Source of the DNA: Patescibacteria group bacterium
Lineage (GTDB): Bacteria; Patescibacteriota; Microgenomatia; UBA1406; GWC2-37-13
DNA: 64,000 nt
Direction of reading: 5' to 3'
Assembly: GCA_026004415.1 (NCBI GenBank)
Contig: BPJC01000004.1
Coordinates: 80,323-144,322 of the forward strand
Shown: positions 55,993 through 64,000 of the stretch, piece by piece
Numbering within the stretch: the stretch's first letter is position 1
Layout: every line of letters starts with the position of its first letter
The notes under the pieces: model-generated
What the model saw: the letters and a program-made list of their open reading frames with translations, nothing else
Databases searched by the model: none
Told to the model about the DNA's origin: nothing
Made by a program: the position numbers and the translations under genes

Positions 55993-56682
55993 ATGGCAAC
56001 TGAATTATACAATGAAATAATAGGCTATTATTCACCATATTTTTACAGTATAGCTACTTGTTTAGTTGCAATTGCAAGTCATTATTCAAGAGGATTTAAT
56101 CTAAAAACAAGAACAGAAATTCTTGGAAAACAAGGAAATAAATGCTTATTCTGCGGCCAAGAATTAACCTTAAATCATGCCAACAGACCTGAATCAGACA
56201 ATACTCAAATTGGCCAAGCCCACCATAAAATACCTTATAGAGAAATTAATAATTACAATATAAATAGAAAACCAAAAGACAAAGTTGATCCTAACTTAAA
56301 GAATAACTGCGCAATACTTTGTCCTCATTGTCATAAAATTGCAGATAAATTAACCGAATTGGAATTATATATTAACCCGCGATTACACCCTCAAACATTC
56401 ATTCAAGAATTTAAAAAATTACTAATGTTTTGTAGTAAATATTTTGAAGATGGGAATTTGGAGACTTTAGAAAAGATTAAAGAACTAATATATATGTTAT
56501 TTATTATTTTACACGATACAAACACCGAACTATCTAATTTGACTAATTTGATTAGTAATAACAGTTTACCGGCCTTTGTATTTCCAATTCCTGATACTGC
56601 CAAAAAACAAACTATGGAATTTATAGAAGAAAACCTTATTGTAATATTAGATTTAATTATACAATGTCAAATTCAAAGCTGA
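55993..56682 (+). CDS. HNH endonuclease-like protein inserted in the suf cluster
   Basis: 229 residues. After a hydrophobic N-terminal segment (about 15-35) comes the HNH core: KCLFCGQELTLNH, AHHKIPYREINN (His pair), NNCAILCPHCHKIAD, i.e. CxxC...HH...N...CPHCH with zinc and catalytic residues present. The C-terminal 110 residues are helical and unassigned. It is read opposite to the suf genes and sits between sufS and sufD, its stop one base before that of sufD. It might be a former mobile element nuclease or a defence nuclease; no partner gene is seen. Confidence 0.75.
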   Translation: MATELYNEIIGYYSPYFYSIATCLVAIASHYSRGFNLKTRTEILGKQGNKCLFCGQELTLNHANRPESDNTQIGQAHHKIPYREINNYNINRKPKDKVDPNLKNNCAILCPHCHKIADKLTELELYINPRLHPQTFIQEFKKLLMFCSKYFEDGNLETLEKIKELIYMLFIILHDTNTELSNLTNLISNNSLPAFVFPIPDTAKKQTMEFIEENLIVILDLIIQCQIQS

Positions 56683-57264
56683 TTAAAGATTTGATATGAT
56701 TCTCTTTTTAACTTTGTCTAAAACAGGTTTTTGTTTATCAAAAACCTCATTAATAAATCCCTCAATTAACACCTGTTTTGCCTTTTTTTGAGTCAATCCT
56801 CGCGTATTTAAATAATAAATCTCCTCGTGATTCAATCCGCCTGTAGTTGATCCATGAGTGCAAAACACATCGTTGGCCTTAATCTCCAAGAAAGGCCTTG
56901 ATTCTACATAGACATTTTTAGATAAGGTAAGATTTTGATTTTTTTGATAAGCATGAGATCTTTGCGCTCCTTTTTCAATTCTTATTAACCCTTCATACAA
57001 AAACTTGGATTTATCAAAAAAAACTCCCTTAACTAAAAGATCAGAGTAAGTATCTGAAACAATATGATTTTGTTTGGTTTTAAGACTAAAATCAGCTGAA
57101 CCTTTACCGATATACACTCCAAGAATATAAACCTCTGCTCCTTTGGCTTTTAGATTTACTTCTACTTCTCCTGAGTAATTATTAAAAAAAACTATATACT
57201 TGTCCTTTTTGTCAATATTAATTATTTGATTGTTTTTGCTATCTTTAATCTCTATTAATTTCAT
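56683..57264 (-). CDS. sufD: Minimal SufD-like scaffold protein
   Basis: 193 residues, less than half the usual SufD length. It keeps the beta-helix core and C-terminal motif: YVESRPFLEIKANDVFCTHGSTTG, then EEIYYLNTRGLTQKKAKQVLIEGF, the usual SufB/SufD ending. It lacks the N-terminal helical domain. In the SufBC2D complex it pairs with SufB. It follows sufB by 19 bases. Confidence 0.9.
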   Translation of the reverse strand: MKLIEIKDSKNNQIINIDKKDKYIVFFNNYSGEVEVNLKAKGAEVYILGVYIGKGSADFSLKTKQNHIVSDTYSDLLVKGVFFDKSKFLYEGLIRIEKGAQRSHAYQKNQNLTLSKNVYVESRPFLEIKANDVFCTHGSTTGGLNHEEIYYLNTRGLTQKKAKQVLIEGFINEVFDKQKPVLDKVKKRIISNL

Positions 57265-57283
57265 ATTTATTTAGGAATTTATA

Positions 57284-58690
57284 TTAACCTACACTTCCTG
57301 CCATCTCAACCTTGAGTAATCTATTTAGCTCTACAGCATACTCAAGCGGAATCTCTTTTGCCACAGGCTCTACAAAACCCTGAACCAACAGACCTTCTGC
57401 AGATTGTTTATCAATGCCTCTTGAGGCTAAGTAAAAAAGTTTTTCTTCACCTATGCGTTCAACTGTTGCCTCATGTTGAATCTCAACGCCTTGTTGTTCT
57501 CTTATTTTCATATAAGGATAAGTATCTGTTCTTGATTTTTCGTCTAACAACAGAGCATCGCAAGATACAAAAACAGAGGAGTTGTAAGCGCCGGGACTTA
57601 CATTTACTAAACCTCTATAAGAGCACCTGCCGCCCTGCCTTGAAATTGATTTAGAAACTACTCTAGACTTTGTATTGGCAGCCAAGTGCATCATTTTAGC
57701 TCCTGTATCCTGAATTTGATTTTCATTGGCATAAGCAATAGATAAAACCTCTCCTCTGGCATATTCGCCAACCAAATAACAAGATGGATACTTCATAGTG
57801 ACTTTGCTACCTATATTACAATCAACCCACTCCATAACCGCAGACTCCTCAACTCTAGATCTTTTAGTTACCAAATTGTATACATTAGATGACCAGTTTT
57901 GAACTGTTGTGTACCTTACTCTGGCTTTAGGATGAACAAAGATCTCAACAACTGCCGCATGTAAAGATGATGTTGTATAAATTGGAGCTGTACAACCTTC
58001 AACATAATGAACAAAAGATCCTTCTTCTGCAATAATTAAAGTCCTTTCAAACTGACCAAAAGACTCTGCGTTAATCCTAAAATATGCCTGAAGCGGCATC
58101 GGCACTTTAACTCCCTTTGGTACATAAACAAATGATCCTCCAGACCATACAGCAGAGTTTAATGCCGCAAACTTATTATCTGCAGGCGGAATAAGTTTTC
58201 CAAAATATTTTTTAACTATTTTAGGATACTTCTTGACTGCTGTATCCATATCGCAAAAGATTACTCCAAGTTTGGCAATCTCTTTTCTCATATTTTCATA
58301 AACAACCTCAGAGTCAAACTGAGCTGAAACACCAGCTAAAAAATCTCTTTCTGCTTTCGGAACGCCAATTTTATCGTAAGTTTGCTTAATCTCATCAGGC
58401 AGATCCTCCCAAGATCTTACTTGATTATCAATTGGCTTGGCGTAATAAGTTATAGACTCAAAATCTATCTCCGACAAATCAGGACCCCAACTTGGCATAG
58501 CTTTGCTGTTGAAAACAGATAAAGACTTTAATCTAAAATCTCTCATCCAGGCAGGCTCATTTTTGTAATAACTTATTTTTTTTACTACCTCATCAGAAAG
58601 CCCCTTATCTGCCTTATACACATACTTTGTCGGCACTGAAAAGCCGTATTTATAATCAAATTTTATATCTTCTTGCTGAGTGTCTGACAT
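57284..58690 (-). CDS. sufB: Fe-S cluster scaffold SufB
   Basis: 468 residues, full length. Motifs: EPAWMRDFRLKSL at the N terminus, SGGSFVYVPKGVKVPMPLQAYFRIN, VEGCTAPIYTTSSLHAAVVE, and at the end IQHEATVERIGEEKLFYLAS with ASRGIDKQSAEGLLVQGF. It holds the nascent cluster with SufC and SufD. It directly follows sufC by two bases. Confidence 0.97.
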   Translation of the reverse strand: MSDTQQEDIKFDYKYGFSVPTKYVYKADKGLSDEVVKKISYYKNEPAWMRDFRLKSLSVFNSKAMPSWGPDLSEIDFESITYYAKPIDNQVRSWEDLPDEIKQTYDKIGVPKAERDFLAGVSAQFDSEVVYENMRKEIAKLGVIFCDMDTAVKKYPKIVKKYFGKLIPPADNKFAALNSAVWSGGSFVYVPKGVKVPMPLQAYFRINAESFGQFERTLIIAEEGSFVHYVEGCTAPIYTTSSLHAAVVEIFVHPKARVRYTTVQNWSSNVYNLVTKRSRVEESAVMEWVDCNIGSKVTMKYPSCYLVGEYARGEVLSIAYANENQIQDTGAKMMHLAANTKSRVVSKSISRQGGRCSYRGLVNVSPGAYNSSVFVSCDALLLDEKSRTDTYPYMKIREQQGVEIQHEATVERIGEEKLFYLASRGIDKQSAEGLLVQGFVEPVAKEIPLEYAVELNRLLKVEMAGSVG

Positions 58691-58692
58691 AA

Positions 58693-59412
58693 TTAAAGAT
58701 TAGAGTTTAAACTTTCATAACCTTGTTCTTCTATTTGATGAGCTAAATCTTTTTTGCCTACTTTTACCAACCTGCCATTGACAAGAACTAAAACATAATC
58801 AGGTTTTATATACTTTAAAATTCTATTGTAATGAGTTATAAGAACAATTGTTCTACCCTTTTTTATCTTGTCAATATAACTGCCAATAATCTTTAAAGCA
58901 TCAACATCAACTCCTGTATCTATCTCATCAAGAATTAAAAACTTTGGATCCAAAACAACTGCCTGCAGTAACTCAAGTTTCTTGCGTTCTCCACCAGAAG
59001 CTCCCTCGTTTAATGATCTGTTTAATAGTTCATCTCTAATCTTCAGTTCTTTTGCAATCCTATTAATTTTATTTCTAAGCTCTAAAGGATCAACTTTACC
59101 CTCAAGCGCAAGTCTTAATAACTGAAACACAGTAACGCCGGCAATCTGCAGAGGAGATTGAAATGATAAAAAGATTCCCTTCTCAGCTCTTTTTTCTGGT
59201 TCTTCTTCTGTAATATCTTCATTATTAAATACGATCTGACCTGAAGTTACCTCATAGGCAGGATGTCCTGCGATACTATAACCTAAAGTAGACTTGCCAG
59301 AACCATTTGGCCCCATAACAGCATAAACCTTATCTGGTTCAAACTGAAAATCAATATTAGATAAAATCTGCTTTTTTCCAACAGATACCGATAAATTATT
59401 GAGTTTTAACAT
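58693..59412 (-). CDS. sufC: ABC-type ATPase SufC
   Basis: 239 residues: Walker A GPNGSGKSTLGYSIAGH, ABC signature NEGASGGERKKLELLQ, Walker B FLILDEIDTGVDVDAL and the switch His in VLITHYNRIL. It drives shape change of SufBD. The first structural gene of the operon, right after the regulator by one base. Confidence 0.98.
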   Translation of the reverse strand: MLKLNNLSVSVGKKQILSNIDFQFEPDKVYAVMGPNGSGKSTLGYSIAGHPAYEVTSGQIVFNNEDITEEEPEKRAEKGIFLSFQSPLQIAGVTVFQLLRLALEGKVDPLELRNKINRIAKELKIRDELLNRSLNEGASGGERKKLELLQAVVLDPKFLILDEIDTGVDVDALKIIGSYIDKIKKGRTIVLITHYNRILKYIKPDYVLVLVNGRLVKVGKKDLAHQIEEQGYESLNSNL

Positions 59413-59413
59413 A

Positions 59414-59803
59414 TTAAATAATTGAGCTTAACTTATATTGTTGCAAGTTCTCCAGCAATATTTGTTGAATTTTGGCAAATGGATGCTTATGACTGCAGTT
59501 TTTACTGTAACGACACTTAAAGTTTTTATCTATACATTTAACCATATCTGTCTTTTCAAAAATTTTTAGATAATCTAATAATGTCAGTTTATAAAACTCC
59601 TCGCTTAACCTATAACCGCCGTTTCTACCTTCTTTGCTATCAAGCAAGCCAGCTTTTACCAACTCTGCCGAGACTCTGGCTACGAATCTTTTAGGCAACT
59701 TAAGTTTTTTAACAATCTCAGCTAAAGGCACATACTCTTTACAATCCTTAACTTGCTCTAATATTAAAAGACCATACTCTGAACTATTTGATATCGCAAA
59801 CAT
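59414..59803 (-). CDS. Rrf2-family Fe-S sensing regulator (IscR/SufR-like)
   Basis: 129 residues, winged helix: SSEYGLLILEQVK at the N terminus, recognition helix LPKRFVARVSAELVKAGLLDS, wing GRNGGYRLS; then three Cys in VKCIDKNFKCRYSKNCSHKHP, as in Fe-S Rrf2 regulators. It likely represses the suf operon when holding a cluster. It is the first gene of its own operon; a short palindrome overlaps the promoter and is a candidate operator. Confidence 0.92.
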   Translation of the reverse strand: MFAISNSSEYGLLILEQVKDCKEYVPLAEIVKKLKLPKRFVARVSAELVKAGLLDSKEGRNGGYRLSEEFYKLTLLDYLKIFEKTDMVKCIDKNFKCRYSKNCSHKHPFAKIQQILLENLQQYKLSSII

Positions 59804-59819
59804 ATACTTTTAGAGTAAT

Positions 59820-59848
59820 AGTTTAACAACTTAAAATAAATTTTACAA
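59820..59848 (-). promoter_or_regulatory. Promoter and candidate operator of the suf operon
   Basis: Minus strand -35 TTGTAA (59843-59848), 17 bases, -10 TAAACT (59820-59825). An imperfect palindrome AGTT-TAAC-AACT (59820-59831, plus strand) covers the -10 box, where an Rrf2 repressor could bind. The ATG lies 16 bases past the -10 box. Confidence 0.45.
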
Positions 59849-59907
59849 CTGCAAAACAAGCAACAATTTAAAACAAAAATAATATAATATACAAATATTT
59901 ATACTTT

Positions 59908-61404
59908 ATGTTTAACAAAAATAAATCAAATAAATATGTAGTAATCCTTATATTCTTATTTATAACTTTAGGACTAATAATTAGACTTATAAAGTTTAGA
60001 CAACAGCCTTTTTATGACTGGGACGAAGCTCTTTACGGCCAAGTTGCCAGAGAAATGCTTGTTAACAAAACATTGAATACAACATTTAACTCAAATCCCT
60101 GGCTTGACAAACCTCCTTTATCTTACTTAATGATCTCAGTTGTTTTTTCTATATTCAATGAAAACGAAGCCGTAGCAAGATCTTTATTTGCTATCTTTGC
60201 AATTGCGCTTCTTTTTCTTATATATCTGCTTACTAAAAAAATTATTAGAGCTTTTTATAAAAAATCCGACGATATTAACTTGATTATAATTCCGATCTTG
60301 ATCACAAGCGCAAGCAAGTTATTTATAGATAAAGCTACAACCCTAAACACAGATATTATAATCAGCGTCTCAATATTAGGCTACTTTGCTTTTTACAAAA
60401 ACAAACTGATAAAGACATTGTTTTTAATTTTAGGTGTATGGACAAAATCTGTCATAGGATTTTTTCCTTTAATTATTGAACCATTCTTAATAATTAAAAG
60501 TTCTAAAAATATGCGCAGTTTTATAAATAAAACATTGTTTTTACTATTTCAGCTTGGCATTGCTTGTTTATGGTATTTTTATGCTTATCTACAATATGGA
60601 GACTATTTTATAAAGGCGCATTTTTACTCACAAATTTACAAAAGAATAATACTGCCTATAGAGCTACATTTTGGAGATAAATGGTTCTATTTTAAAGTTT
60701 TGGGCATAGATTTAAGTTGGTTGATTTTGGCAATTATATTAGGTCTTATGATCTTAATAAAAAATTTGGTTTTGGATCTGTATAAAAACAGAGTTTTGAT
60801 ATTAAAATCAGATAGATTTATTTTATATATTGTGTTGCTCTCTCCCTTACTACTTTTGTTTATATATACAATTGTTAAAACAAAGCTAGATTGGTATTTG
60901 ATCTACATAATACCTATTATCTCAATCTACCCGATATTTTTACTATCAAACCTAAAATCTTATATTAGGAAAATAGCAATATTTCTAATAATTGGTTACT
61001 CTATCTTTAAATTCTCAACCAACACTTATGTTGTAAAACCTCAAATTAATATTGATGAAAAAATTATACTTGCCAAATGCCTTAATCAAAAAAATATTGA
61101 TAAACTATCTTTTTTAGCAGATGAAGAACAAAGAACCATAAAAAATGTTTTAGAGGCCGCGAAACTTCAAACAGAAAGCAGTTTTCTTTACTCAGGATCA
61201 CCCTCATTTGTTTTTTATCTGAATAAGCCTATACAAACATATTATTCTACCCAAGAGTTTGTCAAAAACTATAAAAATAGTTCTAGTTTTGTTATTTCAA
61301 AACAAGATTACGAAAACCTGCTCAATTCTTTAGATACAGACTCCTTCCAAACAATCTGCCAAACAGAGAACTGGATAGGTTTTAAAAAGATCTATTATAA
61401 ATAA
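59908..61404 (+). CDS. GT39/ArnT-like membrane glycosyltransferase
   Basis: 498 residues. The first loop has YDWDEALYGQVAREML, with the acidic site of ArnT/PMT proteins, then WLDKPPLSYLM; ten to eleven helices and a C-terminal outer domain follow. It would move a sugar from polyprenyl phosphate to a lipid or protein outside the membrane. It shares 23 bases of its end with the convergent gene at 61382. Divergent to the suf operon. Confidence 0.88.
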   Translation: MFNKNKSNKYVVILIFLFITLGLIIRLIKFRQQPFYDWDEALYGQVAREMLVNKTLNTTFNSNPWLDKPPLSYLMISVVFSIFNENEAVARSLFAIFAIALLFLIYLLTKKIIRAFYKKSDDINLIIIPILITSASKLFIDKATTLNTDIIISVSILGYFAFYKNKLIKTLFLILGVWTKSVIGFFPLIIEPFLIIKSSKNMRSFINKTLFLLFQLGIACLWYFYAYLQYGDYFIKAHFYSQIYKRIILPIELHFGDKWFYFKVLGIDLSWLILAIILGLMILIKNLVLDLYKNRVLILKSDRFILYIVLLSPLLLLFIYTIVKTKLDWYLIYIIPIISIYPIFLLSNLKSYIRKIAIFLIIGYSIFKFSTNTYVVKPQINIDEKIILAKCLNQKNIDKLSFLADEEQRTIKNVLEAAKLQTESSFLYSGSPSFVFYLNKPIQTYYSTQEFVKNYKNSSSFVISKQDYENLLNSLDTDSFQTICQTENWIGFKKIYYK

Positions 61405-63109
61405 ACTTAAAGTACCTTCTATAGAGTTTTGATGGGAAAAAAGAAATACCTAACAAAAACAATAAACTCACTAAAGAAATATAATTAGCCATACTTCTAA
61501 CCTTTGTTTCTTGATAAACAACCTGAATATCATAATTACCTTTTTTAAGAATAAATGTAATTAATCCTCTATAATTAGGATCCTGAAATTCTATATTAAT
61601 AGGAGATTCATTAGCATACACGATCCAACCAGGAAAATAGAAAGTGTGATCTACAAATCTAGCTTTATCTGAAATAACTTTTACCTTATATATATGATTA
61701 TTAAATTTTTTTACATCAGAAAAAAGAATATTAGCAGAACCTTCAATTACTGCCAACTTATTATTAACTTTAGGATAATCCTCTCCTTTTCCAGACCAAA
61801 CAGGAGACATATTTATACTATGAAGGTTTTCTTCTGTAAATTCATAAAAAGATTTATCATTATCTACAACATTTTTGACATATAACTGACTTGATCTATA
61901 AAACAAAAAACTTGATATAAAAATTATCAAAGTTAAGGCCTTGATAATATTAAAAACTCTATATTTTTGCATACGAATTTCAAAAAGGAGAGTGGCAAAC
62001 ATAAAACAAACAAATAATTCAAAAATTCCTATCAATCTCCAAGGATGTTGAATTTCGGCTAAAACAGGAATTGAGTTATATAGATACATAGATTGAGGAC
62101 TTATAAAAAACAATGTTAAAAAACCAAAAAAAACTAACAATAAATGTCTAATTCTTTTTTTAGACTTTACAAAAATAGAGTAAAGAGTAAATAAAATAAA
62201 AGATAAGAAAACTAGACTCTCCCAAAATCCAATTTGAACAAAATCTTCTCTTACAGAAGATCCTTCAGGAGCAGAATAACTCCAATGCTCCACAAATAAT
62301 ATTTTATCTACAGATCTAAAATGAGCTTTTTCTATAGATGCAGGAGTAGTTCCAGAATAAAAATATTTCTTTTCTAATTTTAAAGGCAACAGGTAATAAG
62401 ATGATAACAATAAACCCAACACAAAAGGTATAACAACCGCAAGACCAAACAATAATTTTTCTTTAAGTTTTAGATTTAATGCTAAATATAAAAAAATATA
62501 GACAAAAACTAATTGATATAAAACAATGCTAAAAGGATGCGTCAAAAATAATAAAGAAAAACTTAAAGAGGTAACTACTAAATATTTTTTACTTAAGCCA
62601 TATTTATAAATCTTAAGAATATATAGACAAACTAAAAAAAAGAAAAAATAAGATAAAAATTCAGGCAAAGCAGAACGAACATAGATATTAAATATTCTAT
62701 ATGCTGAAAACTGATAAAACAATACAGATAAAATGCTAATATTAAAAGGAAAAAAATTGTTTAAAAACAAAAACAAAGTAAAAACTGTAGCGAAATCAGC
62801 TAAAAAAAATAAAATTTTATATGAAATAACTGGATCTTGTGTTATAAAATTCAAAATTCCTCCCACATAAGCTGGAACCTGATGAGCTATCTGACCTAAA
62901 GGATAACCATAATTATTAAATCCTTCAACCCATCTAACAAAAAACTCTCCTCTTTTAATACTTTGATAAAATAAAGATAATGAAAAAATATGAGTTCTTA
63001 TATCATAGCTTTCCCATTCGCCAGAATGACCAAAAATGTCAAAGAATAAAATAAATGATGAAAATATAAAAATAACTATCGCTATAATTACTTTAGTTTT
63101 GGGATTCAT
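61382..63109 (-). CDS. Multi-spanning membrane protein, PTPS-related/GT-C-like
   Basis: 575 residues from the ATG at 63109 (MNPKTKVIIAIVIF). Acidic first loop (ESYDIRTHIFSLS), then the family-like FVRWVEGFNNYGYPLGQIAHQVPAY, ten or more helices, and an outer C-terminal part with one last helix. Layout like the protein at 23856. An earlier ATG at 63190 would increase the overlap with the opposite gene, so I prefer 63109. Function in glycan or lipid sugar transfer is inferred only. Confidence 0.75.
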   Translation of the reverse strand: MNPKTKVIIAIVIFIFSSFILFFDIFGHSGEWESYDIRTHIFSLSLFYQSIKRGEFFVRWVEGFNNYGYPLGQIAHQVPAYVGGILNFITQDPVISYKILFFLADFATVFTLFLFLNNFFPFNISILSVLFYQFSAYRIFNIYVRSALPEFLSYFFFFLVCLYILKIYKYGLSKKYLVVTSLSFSLLFLTHPFSIVLYQLVFVYIFLYLALNLKLKEKLLFGLAVVIPFVLGLLLSSYYLLPLKLEKKYFYSGTTPASIEKAHFRSVDKILFVEHWSYSAPEGSSVREDFVQIGFWESLVFLSFILFTLYSIFVKSKKRIRHLLLVFFGFLTLFFISPQSMYLYNSIPVLAEIQHPWRLIGIFELFVCFMFATLLFEIRMQKYRVFNIIKALTLIIFISSFLFYRSSQLYVKNVVDNDKSFYEFTEENLHSINMSPVWSGKGEDYPKVNNKLAVIEGSANILFSDVKKFNNHIYKVKVISDKARFVDHTFYFPGWIVYANESPINIEFQDPNYRGLITFILKKGNYDIQVVYQETKVRSMANYISLVSLLFLLGISFFPSKLYRRYFKFIYNRSF

Positions 63110-63599
63110 TTTTTTTAATATACCAAAATATATTCCTTTTGTTGCAGAATATAAATTCAAAAAACTAATCAACAACTTATTAACTAACAAAATATCATCT
63201 GAATCTTATTGGAAAGAAAGAGAATTTCTATGTCCCCTAACGCATAAGATTATCACAAACAAATCAAAAATTAATAATTTACTAAATGCTAAAAAAGAAA
63301 TTATCAAACTTGAAGAAGGAAGCTGTTTTAAAAATAAATACAAAACTTATGAATTCCTAATTTATAATCCTTGGTTAGATAAAAACAAACAAAAACCAGA
63401 ACAACTTATAAAAAATATTTTAAAAAACAACTTTAATATTTATAAAACTAATAATAATATTTACTTATCTGAGTCGAATAATCTAATTGCGATTATATAC
63501 CCGTACAAGAATGCCAAAAAAAATATTTTATTCAAAGATTTGACTCTTCCAGAAAACGAATACAACTATTTTTGGCTTACAATTTTACAAAAAATGTAA
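63036..63599 (+). CDS. Single-pass membrane protein of unknown function
   Basis: 187 residues: one N-terminal membrane helix (about 12-35) and an outer domain rich in Asn, Lys and Ile (YWKEREFLCPLTH with one Cys, later IYLSESNNLIAIIYPY). I do not recognise it. Its first 74 bases are antisense to the start of the gene at 61382 if both starts are right; both frames encode a hydrophobic helix there. No ribosome site is seen. No other frame competes after 63190, so the gene is likely real. Confidence 0.55.
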   Translation: MSKNKINDENIKITIAIITLVLGFIFFNIPKYIPFVAEYKFKKLINNLLTNKISSESYWKEREFLCPLTHKIITNKSKINNLLNAKKEIIKLEEGSCFKNKYKTYEFLIYNPWLDKNKQKPEQLIKNILKNNFNIYKTNNNIYLSESNNLIAIIYPYKNAKKNILFKDLTLPENEYNYFWLTILQKM

Positions 63600-63604
63600 T
63601 ATAT

Positions 63605-64000
63605 TTACAGCAGAAATCTTGAGACAACAGAAAAGTTGCGTCGTCCATAGATCTTTCTAGTTTGAGAATAGGTTATAAAAAGTCTTTCCATAGCTCTGGT
63701 AATACCTACATAAAAAAGTCTGCGCTCTTCTTCTAAAGCCTGTTGATCATCTAAACTTCTACTATGCGGCAGTAGACCGTCTTCAACTCCTACTATAAAC
63801 ACAACAGAAAACTCTAATCCTTTAGCCTGATGCAGTGTCATTAACTGAACACCATTGGTTGTTTTCTTTTCACCTTCAAAGTACTCAGACTCAACCAAAG
63901 CAATATGTTCTAAAAACTCATTAAGGTTGGGAAACTCATAAGCAATTGACCTTAATTCTTTAATGTTTTCTAACCTGGACAGATCTTCTTCAACTTTATC
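63605..64000 (-). CDS. UvrD/PcrA-type DNA helicase, C-terminal end (cut by window)
   Basis: The frame is open to base 64000, so the start lies outside. Visible are helicase motif V and VI regions: VQLMTLHQAKGLEFSVVFIV, GLLPHSRSLDD, EEERRLFYVGITRAMERLFI. These are the superfamily 1A signature of UvrD/PcrA/Rep. The gene ends at SRFLL, without the long C-terminal Tudor-like tail of PcrA. It unwinds DNA in repair or replication restart. Confidence 0.93.
   Translation of the reverse strand, partial: DKVEEDLSRLENIKELRSIAYEFPNLNEFLEHIALVESEYFEGEKKTTNGVQLMTLHQAKGLEFSVVFIVGVEDGLLPHSRSLDDQQALEEERRLFYVGITRAMERLFITYSQTRKIYGRRNFSVVSRFLL

Overview
The window is about two thirds A+T, gene-dense and coded with the standard bacterial code (TGA ends many genes, e.g. 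the ATGA overlap at 2502-2505). The gene set suggests an ultra-small Candidate Phyla Radiation (Patescibacteria) genome, most likely Microgenomates-like: a short mraZ-rsmH-ftsL start of the dcw cluster, an AMP/thymidine phosphorylase of the archaeal/CPR type, rpsO-pnp, a minimal SUF system, a sortase, VanW, many GT-C membrane glycosyltransferases and short proteins throughout. This placement is inference from gene content; no rRNA is present.

Layout. 1-9142: GT-C/TPR protein (cut by the window edge), mltG, phosphorylase and murJ facing away from mraZ-rsmH-ftsL, then ftsK (reading frame broken at an A9 run). 9231-11691: pnp and rpsO. 11763-15688: an AT-rich block with a large GT-C-like membrane protein in three frames and a GT2 glycosyltransferase. 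15712-17165: a 1.4-kb GC-rich island with its own promoter, a structured leader, a 53-residue zinc-ribbon gene, a secreted Thr/Pro-rich protein gene and three tandem hairpins. 17233-23509: pyrG, a Cys-rich protein, dtd, a class A PBP and metG. 23535-33923: a long plus-strand envelope-glycan operon (two GT-C-like proteins, GT2, Wzy/ligase-like, three GT4, FemX). 33925-41031: SPFH/NfeD, endonuclease IV, a Thr/Pro-stalked surface protein, a SurA-like protein, tRNA-Leu, an acetyltransferase and a transglutaminase-like protein. 41057-51506: DegT-like aminotransferase, second FemX, second class A PBP, sortase, a large anchored protein, an anchored solute-binding protein and VanW. 51503-59803: lon and the suf operon, interrupted by an HNH gene on the other strand. 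59908-64000: further membrane proteins and the C-terminal end of a UvrD-type helicase.

The two PBP genes share a 953-bp block, identical except at one base I found, in inverted orientation around 22 kb of envelope genes. Recombination there would invert the segment and swap the N-terminal modules of the two PBPs. Six frame breaks all coincide with A/T homopolymers. Several promoters lie 8-12 bases from the start codon, pointing to leaderless or nearly leaderless transcripts.
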